Source: Piscicola geometra (Eukaryota > Annelida > Clitellata > Hirudinida > Piscicolidae). Taken from it: DNA of 64,000 bases. The position numbers were made by a program, and so were the translations under genes. This document shows positions 42,469 through 53,900 of the stretch, piece after piece. How positions within the stretch are numbered: the stretch's first letter is position 1; each line of letters starts with the position of its first letter. The DNA is taken from the NCBI GenBank assembly GCA_943735955.1, contig OX030969.1, positions 1,595,991 to 1,659,990 of the forward strand. Reading direction: 5' to 3'. The notes beneath the pieces were generated by a model, which saw nothing but the letters and a program-made list of their open reading frames with translations, was not told the origin of the DNA and made no database searches.

Positions 42469-45177
42469 CTAAAGGCTCTCAAGTGTGCTCATTGGAGTTG
42501 AGGGCTGGTAGAGGACGTCAGTCGAGACACTCACATAGCCAGGAAGGAGGCTGATGCAAGCGTTAGAGAACCTGACACCTTTAACGTTGGGCAGTGGAAA
42601 GCCTTTTTCAAGATTTTTGTTGATGGATGGAAGATACCGAAGGATCGCTTGTTCCAGGGTTACTTTCAGAAATGTAGAAAGTAGTCCAAAGTTGGTGATT
42701 TTTGGAACGATCTGCGTCACTTGGAGAACTAGTTTTTCATCAACAATCGAGACAGTGGCCGATGCGGTGAGGTACACATCTAATGTAAGTGCATCGTACA
42801 TGGAGCCGTTGGGCATCTGGGCGGATAGCACCGCTTGAACTCGTGCGTTGATGCTGAAAAAATCAAGTTTGATGTCGACCCTCGGAGCAGAAGAAGGCGT
42901 TACTTTGACTATTGGTTCAGCTTCCGGAATGTGTGGGTACAGAAGAGTATTAAGGCTCTGTAAAAAACATTGGAAGCTTTAAAGTTATTTCAACTTTTTA
43001 TGTATGCTTAAAAGAGATCTATCTTATCAACTATAACTTTAATCTTAAAGAAATTGCATGTAAATTCATTGAAAAGCTGCATACATCATTAGAAGGAACT
43101 TTGAATTCCTGATAGAGTAGGTTCTCATTGAAGGCCGCTCTAGCAGCGCTGTTGAAAGCTTCTTCTGCCACAGAAAAGCCCACCATGGCGTTTGGTGGAG
43201 TGCCAATCAGAGGAATCTGCTTTGTGAAACAAGATCCAAATTCATTTTTGTTCCAACAATGTTTTCTCAATTTTTAAAATTAACTTTAAATAAGCTAATG
43301 AATTTTTGAAAGTTTCAAAATTGTTTTCCAAAAAACCCAATTTATATAAAATAGTGAGAAAGTTAATTTTTGAAAGGTCATACGAATGGAAATACTTGAG
43401 GCGATTCTAAGTCTCCGAGAAACAATCCTTTGTGGCTGGTTTCGAGATAGGTGTCAGTGAAGATAGGTGAACCAGTGAGGAAGTAATCGAGTACAAGCCC
43501 ATTGGTGAGCTTTGTATGAAGATTCAGCGAGGCTAGCAGCTGGTTTCCTTTTTCGTTGACCGCCTTCGTCACAGCCTTGCTGATACTCTTTTCAACCGTT
43601 GACTTTACCTTTTCCTTGAGGGCTCTTCAAAAGTTGTAATTTCTTTATTTGGTAACTTAATTCAAACTGAACTTTTATAAACATATGAATTATATTCGAA
43701 TCGCATTCACAAGTTCTTTTTTTAACCTTAAAATAAGATTGTAAAAACCGCTCGCTCCACCCTTGAGTTTAACATTGAAACCATCTAAATGAACACTACA
43801 CGAGTGGCCGTTAAGGCTTGGTCTGCCTGTGGAATCAGCGACGATGTTGACGGAAAGCTCGATGGTGATGCGGTCTACAGAAATGGTCAAACTGCCGTGG
43901 TCTTTGATGAACCCCTTCTTGTATCTCCAATTGGCACTCGCCGACAACCCTCCATTCAACAGCTTCATTCGAATGCCTTGACCAGGAACCATTGAGATTT
44001 GAGAATAAGGTGTGCGGAAACTTTTGATCTTTAAGGTGCAGTTTAAATTAATATATAATTTTTTTTATTCAATATAATTTTTTATTAAATATAATTTTTT
44101 ATTAAATATAATTTTTTTATTAAATATAATTTTTTTTATTAAATATAATTTTTGTATTAAATATAATTTTTTTATTAAATATAATTTTTTTATTAAATAT
44201 AATTTTTTTATTAAATATAATTTTTTTATTAAATATAATTTTTTTATTAAATATAATTTTTTTATTAAATATAATTTTTTTATTAAATATAATTTTTTTA
44301 TTAAATATAATTTTTTATTAAATATAATTTTTTATTAAATATAATTTTTTTATTAAATATAATTTTTTTTATTAAATATAATTTTTTTATTAAATATAAT
44401 TTTTTTATTAAATATAATTTTTTTATTAAATATAATTTTTTTGTTAAATATAATTTTTTTATTAAATATAATTTTTTTATTAAATATAATTTGTTCATTA
44501 AATATAATTTTTTTATTAAATATACTTTTTTTATTAAATATAATTTTTTTATTAAATATAATTTATGCAAAGAATTTAGCTAAATTGAAAACACCATAAA
44601 ATGTCTGTGCAGAATAAGAAGCACCTTTATGTTTGTTATTGAATAATGGACGAAGTTTTTGCCAGATATTTCATCAATTTTAGTATCCTGGACGTCTCGG
44701 GCAATCATTTCGGCAGCAATATTCGCTGCATAGTTGAGACCTTTTTCGGAAAGTCGAACCTTCACAGCCGGGTTGAGGGCCCCTGAAGAATTAATAAATA
44801 AATGATTTGAGAAATATTTAATACTATTAAAATAGTTAATTTTGAAATAATATTGAAACAATTATTTTTCAAGTAATAATAATTATCAATTTGTATAAAA
44901 ATGGAATACTATTAAAATAATAATAGTTATTATTAATTTTAAAAAGAACCAAGATCAAGATAAAAAAACCTTTTTTCTTGTTCAAGGTTTTCCTCAAAGG
45001 ATTCACAAAGTCTGTTTTGGATGTAATTATATGGCTATTTTTTGCTTCTACCCCAAAATCATAGGCATTCCCACCGGTGATCTAAAAATTATTAAATTAT
45101 CAAAAACTTCCATGATAACCTTGAGAACTTGCCGAGTGGATGAAGGCTAACAAAACTAACACCAAAACCAGCTTCAT
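42469..45177 (-). CDS. LBP/BPI-family secreted lipid-binding protein (seven exons)
   Basis: My model: exons 45177-45133, 45081-44970, 44782-44625, 44028-43727, 43624-43396, 43219-43085 and 42957-42469, total 1470 bases, 489 residues, all phases matching; family members are usually about 480. Residues 1-15 (MKLVLVLVLLAFIHS) are a signal peptide. The N-terminal barrel starts at NPAVKVRLSEKGLNYA, continues with MVPGQGIRMKLLNGGLSASA and KLKGGASGFYNLIL, and the C-terminal barrel includes VDIKLDFFSINARVQAVLS and ends in LPGYVSVSTDVLYQP. Family members bind lipopolysaccharide or other lipids outside the cell and often act in immunity. The conserved Cys of the N-terminal disulfide is kept (GHSCSVHL) but its partner in the next helix is missing. 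Intron 1 appears to be GC-AG; intron 3 holds a minisatellite. Confidence 0.88.
44045..44567. repeat. 17-base AT minisatellite in BPI intron 3
   Basis: About thirty units of TTTTTTATTAAATATAA, with small length changes in the T run. The reverse-strand frame over it (KKLYLIKKLYLIK) is a repeat artefact. Confidence 0.92.
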
Positions 45178-45212
45178 TTTAAACTTTCGTGAAGTTTGAA
45201 GCAGATAAGCTT

Positions 45213-45222
45213 TTTTATATAA
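45213..45222 (-). promoter_or_regulatory. TATA box of the BPI-like gene
   Basis: The reverse strand reads TTATATAAAA 36 bases upstream of the ATG, which would place transcription start some 5-12 bases before the start codon. The fit is good but the start site is inferred, and the resulting leader would be very short. Confidence 0.55.
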
Positions 45223-46239
45223 GGATCGCTTCTGCGCATTTCTGTTAATGCAGCTTGAGTGCCTTCTTCAGATTTATTATTCTGACATTAACTTAGCAGG
45301 CGTAGGTAGATGATGACATTAAAATTTTCCGTTAGCTATTTACCATTTAGTACTAAAAACTCGATGCGCATGTGTTTTGGGCATGAAATAGGTTTCAAAG
45401 TTACGAAATAGAAAATTCAGTAAAATTAATGCGATATTCTCAAATCTAAAAATCTCAAGATCTGGAAACTAATTTTCGCACAGCAATTTTTCACTATTTT
45501 TTTGACGATTAAATAGCTTCATTAAAAGATAGTTTTTCGGTCGTGTCTGAGTTTGGGTTAGGGTTAAAGTCTTTTTTTCAATGTATAATTTGTCGAAGGT
45601 CTAGTTTTTGAAGTATCTGTATTCGAAGGTTTATATTTGTTGAAGTATATTTTTTCCCTAATACGGCTAACTCTGAGTTGATTTTTTAGCACAATTTATA
45701 TAATTTTTTTATTTAAAATTGATCGTTTTATTATATGAAAATTAACGAAATAAATTTATTATGACAAACCTCAAGATAAAAACCAAACGACCATAGAATG
45801 TGACTTAGAAGAAAATGTTGTTTTATCTACTTCTACATCTACCACCGATGAGAAAATGGCTAATTATATTACTATTAATGATCTAGTGAAAAAAGGTGAA
45901 CTACTCGGTGAACGGGTAGCTGTGTCGGCAACGAATCTCGGTTTGACCAAAGGTCCTAGGTTCAAGTGCAACCAATGCCCGAGTAACCCAAAGGCACAAA
46001 TGAAAATTTGCAGCCTAAGTGGCTTGGAAGCCCGTTCGGGTTATACGCCACTATAATAATGCTCGTCATTATTATTATTATTATTACTCTAACAAATAAT
46101 AATAGCTCATTGATTTTAAAGGATGGATTATTTCCCGTCTGGACAATATGAAAAGAATTGCTCACAGACGAAATTGCGGCTATATTATAAAGGGAAACAA
46201 GATTTTCACAGTATTCAGAACAGTTAAAAACAAATTAAG
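45223..46239. other. Intergenic DNA with one short open frame
   Basis: At 45856-46056 (+) a frame reads MANYITINDLVKKGELLGER then KGPRFKCNQCPSNPKAQ and stops; upstream in-frame sequence is also open (DLEENVVLSTSTSTTDEK). It could be an exon scrap with a half zinc-binding CxxC, but I cannot assign it. A GGGTTAGGGTTA motif is at 45554, and a short ATT tract at 46062-46085. Confidence 0.35.
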
Positions 46240-46322
46240 ATGCTGCTAACTGCTGATAATAGCCCGAAAACTGCCGTTCATGTTAGCAACGCTGTCATAC
46301 GTCTGTGCTCTGAGGTCTTATA
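46240..46322 (-). mobile_element. Fragment of hAT-1 transposase
   Basis: The reverse strand reads CTCAGAGCACAGACGTATGA and continues through GCTAACATGAACGG to GCTATTATCAGCAGT, matching 13064-13130 at the catalytic AQTYDGAANM region. It is under 90 bases and stops where the foldback arm begins. Confidence 0.7.
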
Positions 46323-46330
46323 TGTGTAGC

Positions 46331-49300
46331 GGTAAAGGGATAAAAAGTCTTCCGGATAAAAATTCTTCGAATAAAAAGTCTTTGGATAAAAAGTCTTCCG
46401 GATAAAAAATCTTCCGGATAAAAAGTCTTCAGGAAAAAAATCTTCAAAAAATTAGTTTTTAAGGAAAAATACGTGATTAATACGTGATCCTTAAAACTTG
46501 AAGAATAAAATTTAATACTTTTATCTAATGTTTGCTCTATTTTTTTCGTTCAATCTCGAAAAAACATTTGAATAAATTTGTTTTTGTTTCTTATTTTTAG
46601 CTTATGTTGGAAATATCAAATAGAAGACATGAAACTTTCAGAGTTTTATGAGAAATGTGGATAGAGCTCCCAGGTGGAAAAGAATAATCGGGAAGAAGAA
46701 GTGCTTTTATATAATTTTATTAATTTTAATTAATGTAAAAAAAATTTAGAAACAATTTTAATTAACATATACAAAAAAGAGACTAATTAATTAAGAAATA
46801 TCAAATAGAAGACATGAATAATCTGGAGGAAAAAGTGCTAGGGCTTCAGATTGAGCACTAGTGCAAAGTTTGCAAGCTCCCACTGGAGAAAGAAGTGCAT
46901 TTTACATAATTTTATATTATTTTACTAACTTTTCATATTATTTTATTATTTTTTATATTATTTTATTATTTTTTTACATTATTTTATTAAGTTTTTATAT
47001 TATTTAATTAACTTTTTATATAATTTAATTAACTTTTATGTCATTTTATTAATTTTAATGAATGTAAAATAATGTTTATAAAAAATTATAATTATCAAAT
47101 ACTAAGAAAAGACTAATTAATTATTTTTCATATTTTGTAGCCAACTTAGGAAATATCAAATAGGAGACATAATAATCTAGAGGAAGAAGTGCTAGGACCT
47201 CAGATTGAGCACCAGTGCAAATCTTGCAAGCAACCACTGGCTACCTAATTCACCAGGCAGATGAGCTCTGCAGTTGAGGGACATACGGTCTTCTGAACGA
47301 CTCTTCTAAATATGAAATTAATTGAAATAATTATTTAATTAATTTATTAAAATTGTAATTTTTTATTATTATTTTGGTTAAATCAGTCAGTCAGTCAGTC
47401 TATAGGACTATAAGCTGGAGTCTTGAACAACATTGGGTGCTTCAGTTTCTGTTCTTGCTACATCTAGAATAGACTATTTTAACTCATTTTATTATGGTTA
47501 ATAATACTTTGAAGCCTTTAGTATTTATATTATTAATTTACAAAACTATAAAAATAATATTTTTAGTTGAATAATATATAGTGGTAAACGGATAAAAGGT
47601 CCTCCGGATAAAAAGTCCTCGGATAAAAAGTCCTCGAATAAAAAGTCCTCCGGATAAAAAGTCCTCCGGATAAAAAGTCCTTCGGATAAAAAGTCCTCCG
47701 GATAAAAAGTCCTCCAGATAAAAAGTCTTCCGGATAAAAAATCCTCCGGATTAAAAGTCTTCCGGATAAAAAGTCTTCAGGATAAAAATCTTCAAAAAAT
47801 TACTTTTCAAGAAAAAATACGTGATTAATACGTGATCCTTGAAACTTTAAGAATAAAATTTAATATTTTTGTTTGCAATATTTTTTTCGTTCAATCTCGA
47901 AATAGCATTTGAATAAATTTGGTTGTGTTTGTTTCTTATTTTTAGCTTATGTTAGAAATATCAAATAGAAGACATGAAACTTTCAGAGTTTTATGAGAAA
48001 TGTGGTTAGAGCTCCCAGGAGGAAAAGAATAATCGGGAATAGAAGTGCTTTTTATATAATTTTATTAATTTTAATGAATGTAAATAGTTGTTTAAAATAT
48101 TTTTAATTAACAAATACTGAGGAGAGACTAATTAATTAATAAATATCAAATAGAAGACATGAAACTTTCGGAGTTGTATGTGAAATGTGGTTAGAGCTCC
48201 AAGGAAGAAAAGAATAATCGTAAAGTAGAAGTGCTTTTATATAATTTTATTAATTTTAATGAATGTAAAAAAAAAATTTAGAAACAATTTTAATTAACAT
48301 ATACAATTAAGAGACTAATTAATTAAGAAATATCAAATAGAAGACATGAATAATCTGGAGGAAAAAGTGCTAGGGCTTCAGATTGAGCACTAGTGCAAAG
48401 CTTGCAAGCTCCCACTGGAGGAAGAAGTGCTTTTTACATAATTTTATTAACTTTTTATATTATTTTATTAACTTGTTATATTATTTTATTAACTTGTTAT
48501 ATTATTTTATTATTTTTTAACATTATTTTATTAAGTTTTTATATTATTTAATTTACTTTTTATATAATTTAATTTACTTTTATGTCATTTTATTAATTTT
48601 AATGAATGTAAAATAATGTTTATAAAAAATTATAATTATCAAATACTAAGAAAAGACTAATTAATTATTTTAAATATTTTGTAGCCAACTTAGGAAATAT
48701 CAAATAGAAGACATAATAATCTAGAGGAAGAAGTGCTAGGACCTCAGATTGAGCACCAGTGCAAATCTTGCAAGCACCCACTGCCTACCTAATTCACCAG
48801 GCAGATGAGCTCTGCAGTTGAAGGACATACTGTCTTCTAAATATGAAATTAATTGAAATAGTTATTTAATTAATTTATTAAAATAGTAAATTTTTATTAT
48901 TATTTTGGTTAAATCAGTCATTCAGTCAGTCAGTCAGTCTATAGGACTATAAGCTGGAGTCTTGAACAACATTGGGTGCTTCAGTTTCTGTTTTTGCTAC
49001 ATCTAGAATAGACTATTTTGACTCATTTTATTATGGTTAATAATACTTTGAAGCCTTTAGTATTTATATTATTAATTTATAAAACTATAAAAATAATATT
49101 TTTAGTTGAATAATATTAAGTATTTATTTTATTAATTTATAAAAATAATATTTTAAATTTATAAAATTTCCTTTGTCTGCCTTTTTTTGTCCTCCCTTGT
49201 CAGTGCCTTGAAGATAATGACAACACCATCATATATAATGTTGTCATGCTGAAGATGCTGTATTGGTAAAGGCAATGATTATCATGGTGATGTGGGTGAG

Positions 49301-51047
49301 GTGAAGGGTGATTACATTATTTTTTAAAGTTGGTTTTTTTTTTAATATTTTCTAAATAAAATAATAACCATGTGTTTTATTTTATTTAATATTCAATACT
49401 CATCAAGAACCAGAAGAAAACTTAATGATTAAAGTGAGGAATCAACAACAACCAAGTCAAATTTATTCAAATCCTATTTCCAGATTAAAAGAAAAAAATA
49501 GAGCAAACATTAGATTAAAGTTTTACATTTTAATCTTTTAGTTTTAAGGATCACGTATTCTTTTTTAAAGATTATTTCATTAAAGACTTTTTATAATCAC
49601 GATCAAGAACCAGCAAACAATTTGATAGTTAAAGTGACGAAACAACAACAGCCAAGTCAAATTTATTCAAATGCTATTTCGAGATTGAACAAAAAAAATA
49701 TAGCAAACATTAGATAAAAGTATTAAATTTTATTCTTAAAGTTTCAAGGATCACGTATTAATCACGTATTTTTCCCTGAAAAAAATTTTTTTGAAGATTT
49801 TTTTTCTGAAGACTTTTTATCCGGAAATTGTAATCCGGAGGACTTTTTATCCGGAGGACTTTTTATCCGGAGGGCTTTTTATCCGGAGGGCTTTTTATCC
49901 AGAGGACTTTTTATCCGGAGGACTTTTTATCCGAGGACTTTTTATCCAAGGACTTTTTATCCGGAAGACCTTTTATCCTAGAACCTATATAGTATTTATT
50001 TTATTAATTTATAAAAATAATATTTTACATTTATAAAATTTTGAATAAATCAGTCAGTCAGACTATAGGCTATGTTCTTAAACACTTTTGGGGCACCACA
50101 GCAAGACCTCCAACCAGTTTCCTCCATTCCTTTTGATTTTTTGATAGTCTCAAACAGTCCTTGAGCTCAAACCTTATCCACTCCACTGTATTGTTCTACT
50201 ATCTTTCCTTTGTCTGCTTCTTTTTGTCCTCCCTGGTCAGTGCCTTGAAGATAATGACAACACCATCATATATAATGTTGTGATGCTGAAGATGCTGTAT
50301 TGGTAAAGACAATGATTCTGTGGCAATGATTATCATGGTGATGTGGGTGAGGTGAAGGGTGATTAAATTATTTTTAAAGTTGGTTGTTTTTTAAATATTT
50401 TCTAAATAAAATAATAATCATGTGTTTTCTTTTATTTTTCAATACTCATCAAGAACCAGCAGAAAACTTAATGATTAAAGTGAGGAATCAACAACAACCA
50501 AGTCAAATTTATTCAAATCCTATTTCCAGATTGAAAGAAAAAAATAGAGCAAACATTAGATTAAAGTTTTAAAGTGTGATCTTTTAGTTTTATGGATCAC
50601 GTATTCTTTTTTAAAGATTATTTCATTGAAGACTTTTTATTATCACGATCAAGAACCAGCAAACAGTTTTATAGTTAAAGTGACGAAACAACAACAGCCA
50701 AGTCAAATTTATTCAAATGCAATTTCGAGATTGAACGAAAAAAATATAGCAAACATTAGATAAAAGTATTAAATTTTATGCTTAAAGTTTCAAGGATCAC
50801 GTATTAATCACGTATTTTTCCTTGAAAAGAAATTTTTTGGAGATTTTTATCCTGAAGACTTTTTATCCGGAAATTTTAATCCGGAAGACTTTTTATCCGG
50901 AGGACTTTTTATCCAGAGGACTTTTTATCCGGAGGACTTTTTATCCGGAGGACTTTTTATCCGGAGGACTTTTTATCCGGAGGACTTTTTATCCGAGGAC
51001 TTTTTATCCGAGGACTTTTTATTCGGAGGACCTTTTATCCGTTTACC
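46331..51047. mobile_element. Outer foldback element, hosting a nested copy
   Basis: Left arm 46331-46440 (GGTAAAGGGATAAAAAGTC...), interior 46441-47574 and 49994-50834, right arm 50835-51047 ending CCTTTTATCCGTTTACC. The interior is continuous once the nested element at 47583-49985 is removed. Conserved interior blocks include TACGTGATTAATACGTGATC just inside the arms and ATCAAATAGAAGACATGAA. The outside flanks do not share a target repeat: the left is a hAT-1 fragment and the right is more foldback interior, so the ends were rearranged. Confidence 0.7.
47583..49985. mobile_element. Nested foldback element with target duplication
   Basis: Starts GGTAAACGGATAAAAGG and ends CCTTTTATCCTAGAACC; TATATAGT is repeated on both sides (47575-47582, 49986-49993). 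It sits within the interior of another copy of the same family. Arms are about 200 bases each of alternating GGATAAAAAGTCCTC(C) units. No coding sequence. Confidence 0.9.
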
Positions 51048-51366
51048 GTCCGTCAGTCTCTATAGGACTATAAGCTGGAGTCTTGAACAACATTGGGTGC
51101 TTCAGTTTCTGCACTTTTTACATCTAGAATAGACTATTTTAACTCATTTTATTATGGTTAACAATACTTTGAAGCCTTTAGTATTTATATTATTAATTTA
51201 TAAAAATATAAAAATAATATTTTTAGTTGAATATGTAGTATTTATTATATTATTTTATAAAAATATTATTTTACATTTATAAAATTATGAATAAATCAGT
51301 CAGTTAGTCAGTCAGTCAGACTATAGCCTATGTTCTTAAACACTATTGGGGCACCACAGTAAGACC
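51048..51366. repeat. Isolated foldback interior fragment
   Basis: Matches 47395-47574 joined to 49994-50110, that is, uninterrupted interior from a third family member. Confidence 0.75.
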
Positions 51367-51893
51367 TCCAAAAAGTCTTCAGGATACAAAGTTTTCAGAA
51401 TAAAAAGTCTTCAGGATAAAATGTCTTCAGGATAAAAAGTCTTCAGGATAAAAAGTCTTCAGGATAAAAAATTTATTCAGGATAAAAAGTCTTCAGGATA
51501 AAAAGTCTTTAGGATAAAAAGTTTTCCGAAAAAAAATCATTAAAAAATTACATTTTAAGAGAAAATACGTGATTAATACGTGATCCTTAAAACTTAAAGA
51601 AAAAATGTGATACTTTCATCTAATTTTTGCTATATGTTTTTCGTTCAATCTCGAAATAGCATTTGAATCAATTTGACTTGGTTGTTGTTGATTTCTCACT
51701 TTAATCATTAGGTTTTCTGCTGGTTCTCGATCGTGATTATTTTTCCTTAAAAATTAATTTTTTGAAGAATTTTTGTCTTGAAGACTTTCTATTCTGAAGA
51801 CTTTTTGTTCTGAAGACTTTTTATTCTGAAGAGTTTTTATCCTGAATACTTTTTATCTTGAAAACTTTGTATTCTGAAGACTTTTTATCCATA
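51367..51893. mobile_element. Short foldback element, TTCAGGATAAAAAGTC subfamily
   Basis: Left arm 51367-51530 of AAGTCTTCAGGATAA units, interior of about 240 bases with the TACGTGATTAATACGTGATC block, right arm 51775-51893 of TTCTGAAGACTTTTTATTC-type units ending TTTTTATCCAT. Confidence 0.8.
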
Positions 51894-51896
51894 TAA

Positions 51897-53142
51897 TTTT
51901 TTAACCTCTCATAGTTTGATTATAAAATTAAAATAAAGATAACATTCGTCGTAAGTGTCGTTTTAAAACAGCACGACAGTTAATGAATGTGCTGTTGTAA
52001 TTCACGTTAAATAATTTACTTTGTTGTAATTAAAACTATTATTATTATTATAACTAATAAAATAATGAGAAGCCATAATTTTATCGAACTATTTGCAATT
52101 TAAATTTATTTCTGTTTTAATAAATGTGGTTTGAATTAATTAATTTATGATTTCTTACTGCACAGTATGTGACACTTCCCGCTCATGTTGCGTTTTCGCA
52201 ACATTTTGCCCCATTAAAACCTATGAAATAATTGTTTTCAATTTTGTTTGAGTTATTCTTATAACCATATAATGCAAGTCTAAATGTTAACTTTTTTTCT
52301 CAGGTAGCGGCGGTAAATGGGCTAAATAAAAACTACCAATTATAATTGATAAAGAATTTAGAGAGTTTATTAATGATACAAAAGAAAAACTACAAACTAA
52401 GTTGCGTAGTATTCTTAAAATTACGTCATCAGTTTGTGAAAATCTTTTCACCATTTCATTTACTGGAAGAAGTGCAGTAGCGGTTTTGTTAGCAGATATT
52501 CTGAAAGAAACTTTGCAAACGACGAGCAGAAAAAGTCGTCCTAAGATGAATTTTAATAAGCTGAAGTTTAGAAAAGGCTCTTTCTGCATCTGATGAAGTA
52601 ACTGGCAGAGTCAGAGCAACATCGTGATTATAGTGCAACTCGGGTTGAAGACTTGTGGCACAAAAGAGTTCTTGCAGTTCGATACATGCAATGAGATCTG
52701 TTTATGTGATTTTGAGCTGTCTTTGCACAGTATCAGCATCCTTTCCATGAAGGTTGGATAATTCTGAAAGCTCGGGAGTTAGTTTGTCTATCTTCGTTGT
52801 TCTTTATATATTTCTCATGGCTGGAAAAACTTACCTATGAAAGTGTAAAGATTTAAAAGTGTAGTTAAGGTCAAGTGGTGCTCTATTTTTTTTCCGAATT
52901 TGTGACATGTTAGTGTTATTTTGGTTGGATATCTATGTTTTGTGTTGATATATGAAATGTTTCGTGAGATAAAGGCCTGATGGCCATCCAGAGCAAATAT
53001 CATTGTCCTATGGCACATTGAAAAATTTATTACCCCCCCCCCCCCACCAAAAAAACTCATCGATTTTCGAAAAATTGCGAGACCCTTCGAATAGTTCTGG
53101 GGGGGCTTGAGCTCTCTCCAGCCCCCCCTGGTTGCGCCACTG
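51897..53142 (-). mobile_element. hAT-B element, truncated copy 3
   Basis: Runs from ACCTCTCATAGTTTGATTA, an internal point of hAT-B, to the terminus CTGGTTGCGCCACTG at 53142. Near the end are a C14 tract and the GAGCTCTCTCCAGCCCCCCC subterminal region. The reverse strand has scraps of the C-terminal transposase part (LKFILGRL region). The other end was replaced by the foldback arm. Confidence 0.8.
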
Positions 53143-53149
53143 CCTAACT

Positions 53150-53892
53150 GAATATGTCTTTCCCTATCTACTCCTTTCTTCATCTTAGGTGACTTTAATC
53201 TTCATTATAATAAACCCACTGATACCTATGTTTCCAAATTCATCCAGGTACTCAATACTTCTTCATCTTTCTCTTCTCATGATTATCATAATTACATAAC
53301 AAGTAAAGTAGAAACAATAAGATCTAATTTTAACAATAATACCTCTATTCCTAGCCCTAATAATTATATTAACAATAGTGAATTTAATTTTGTCAGTTTT
53401 TTTTAAATTTCTCTACCTGATCTGTCCTTAATTATTAATTCCATGTCTACATCTACCTGTTCTCTTGACATAATTCCAACTTATTTGATTAAAAAATTGT
53501 CTGATATTTTTTACCCTATAATTCTTTTTATTGTTAATCTGTCTCTCTCTACATCTAAATTTCCGACTTTATACAAAGCTTCTGTTATCATACCTATTTA
53601 AAAAAATAATTCATTAGACCCTACTCAAATTTTTAACTATAGACCTATTTCTAATCTATCATTCACATCTAAAATAATAGAATGAGTAGTTTATCAACAA
53701 ATCTACTCATATTTAAATGTTAACTCCTTTATCCCTTATTTACAATCTGGTATTCGTTTAGGTCATAACTGTGAATCGTCCCTCTTGAAACTTTATAATG
53801 ACCTTATTCATGCCTTTGATAATAAAAATTTTTCTGTACTTGTTTGCTTAGATTATTCTGCCGCTTTTGATACTGTAGACCACTCGTTATTA
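53150..53892 (+). mobile_element. CR1/L2-like LINE, N-terminal part of the reverse transcriptase
   Basis: Reads LGDFNLHYNKPTDTYVSKF (end of the endonuclease region), STCSLDIIPTYLIKKLSD, KASVIIPI, NYRPISNLSFTSKIIE, LQSGIRLGHNCESSLLKL and LVCLDYSAAFDTVDHSLLLL, standard reverse transcriptase motifs of this clade. A few stops (for example at 53404 and 53600) inactivate it. It is split at 53893 by hAT-B copy 1 and resumes at 55943. Confidence 0.88.
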
Positions 53893-53900
53893 CTACTATT

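Noticed and set aside
44301..44570. Reverse open frame of KKLYLIK repeats
   Set aside because: Translation of the intron minisatellite; contained within BPI intron 3.
45082..45132. GT donors for BPI intron 1 (GTTCTC or GTTATC)
   Set aside because: Both put exon 2 out of phase and give a stop within eight codons; GCAAGT keeps the frame.
49791..51073. Open frames repeating FYPEDFLSGGLFIR
   Set aside because: Translations of foldback arm units, present in several copies and frames.
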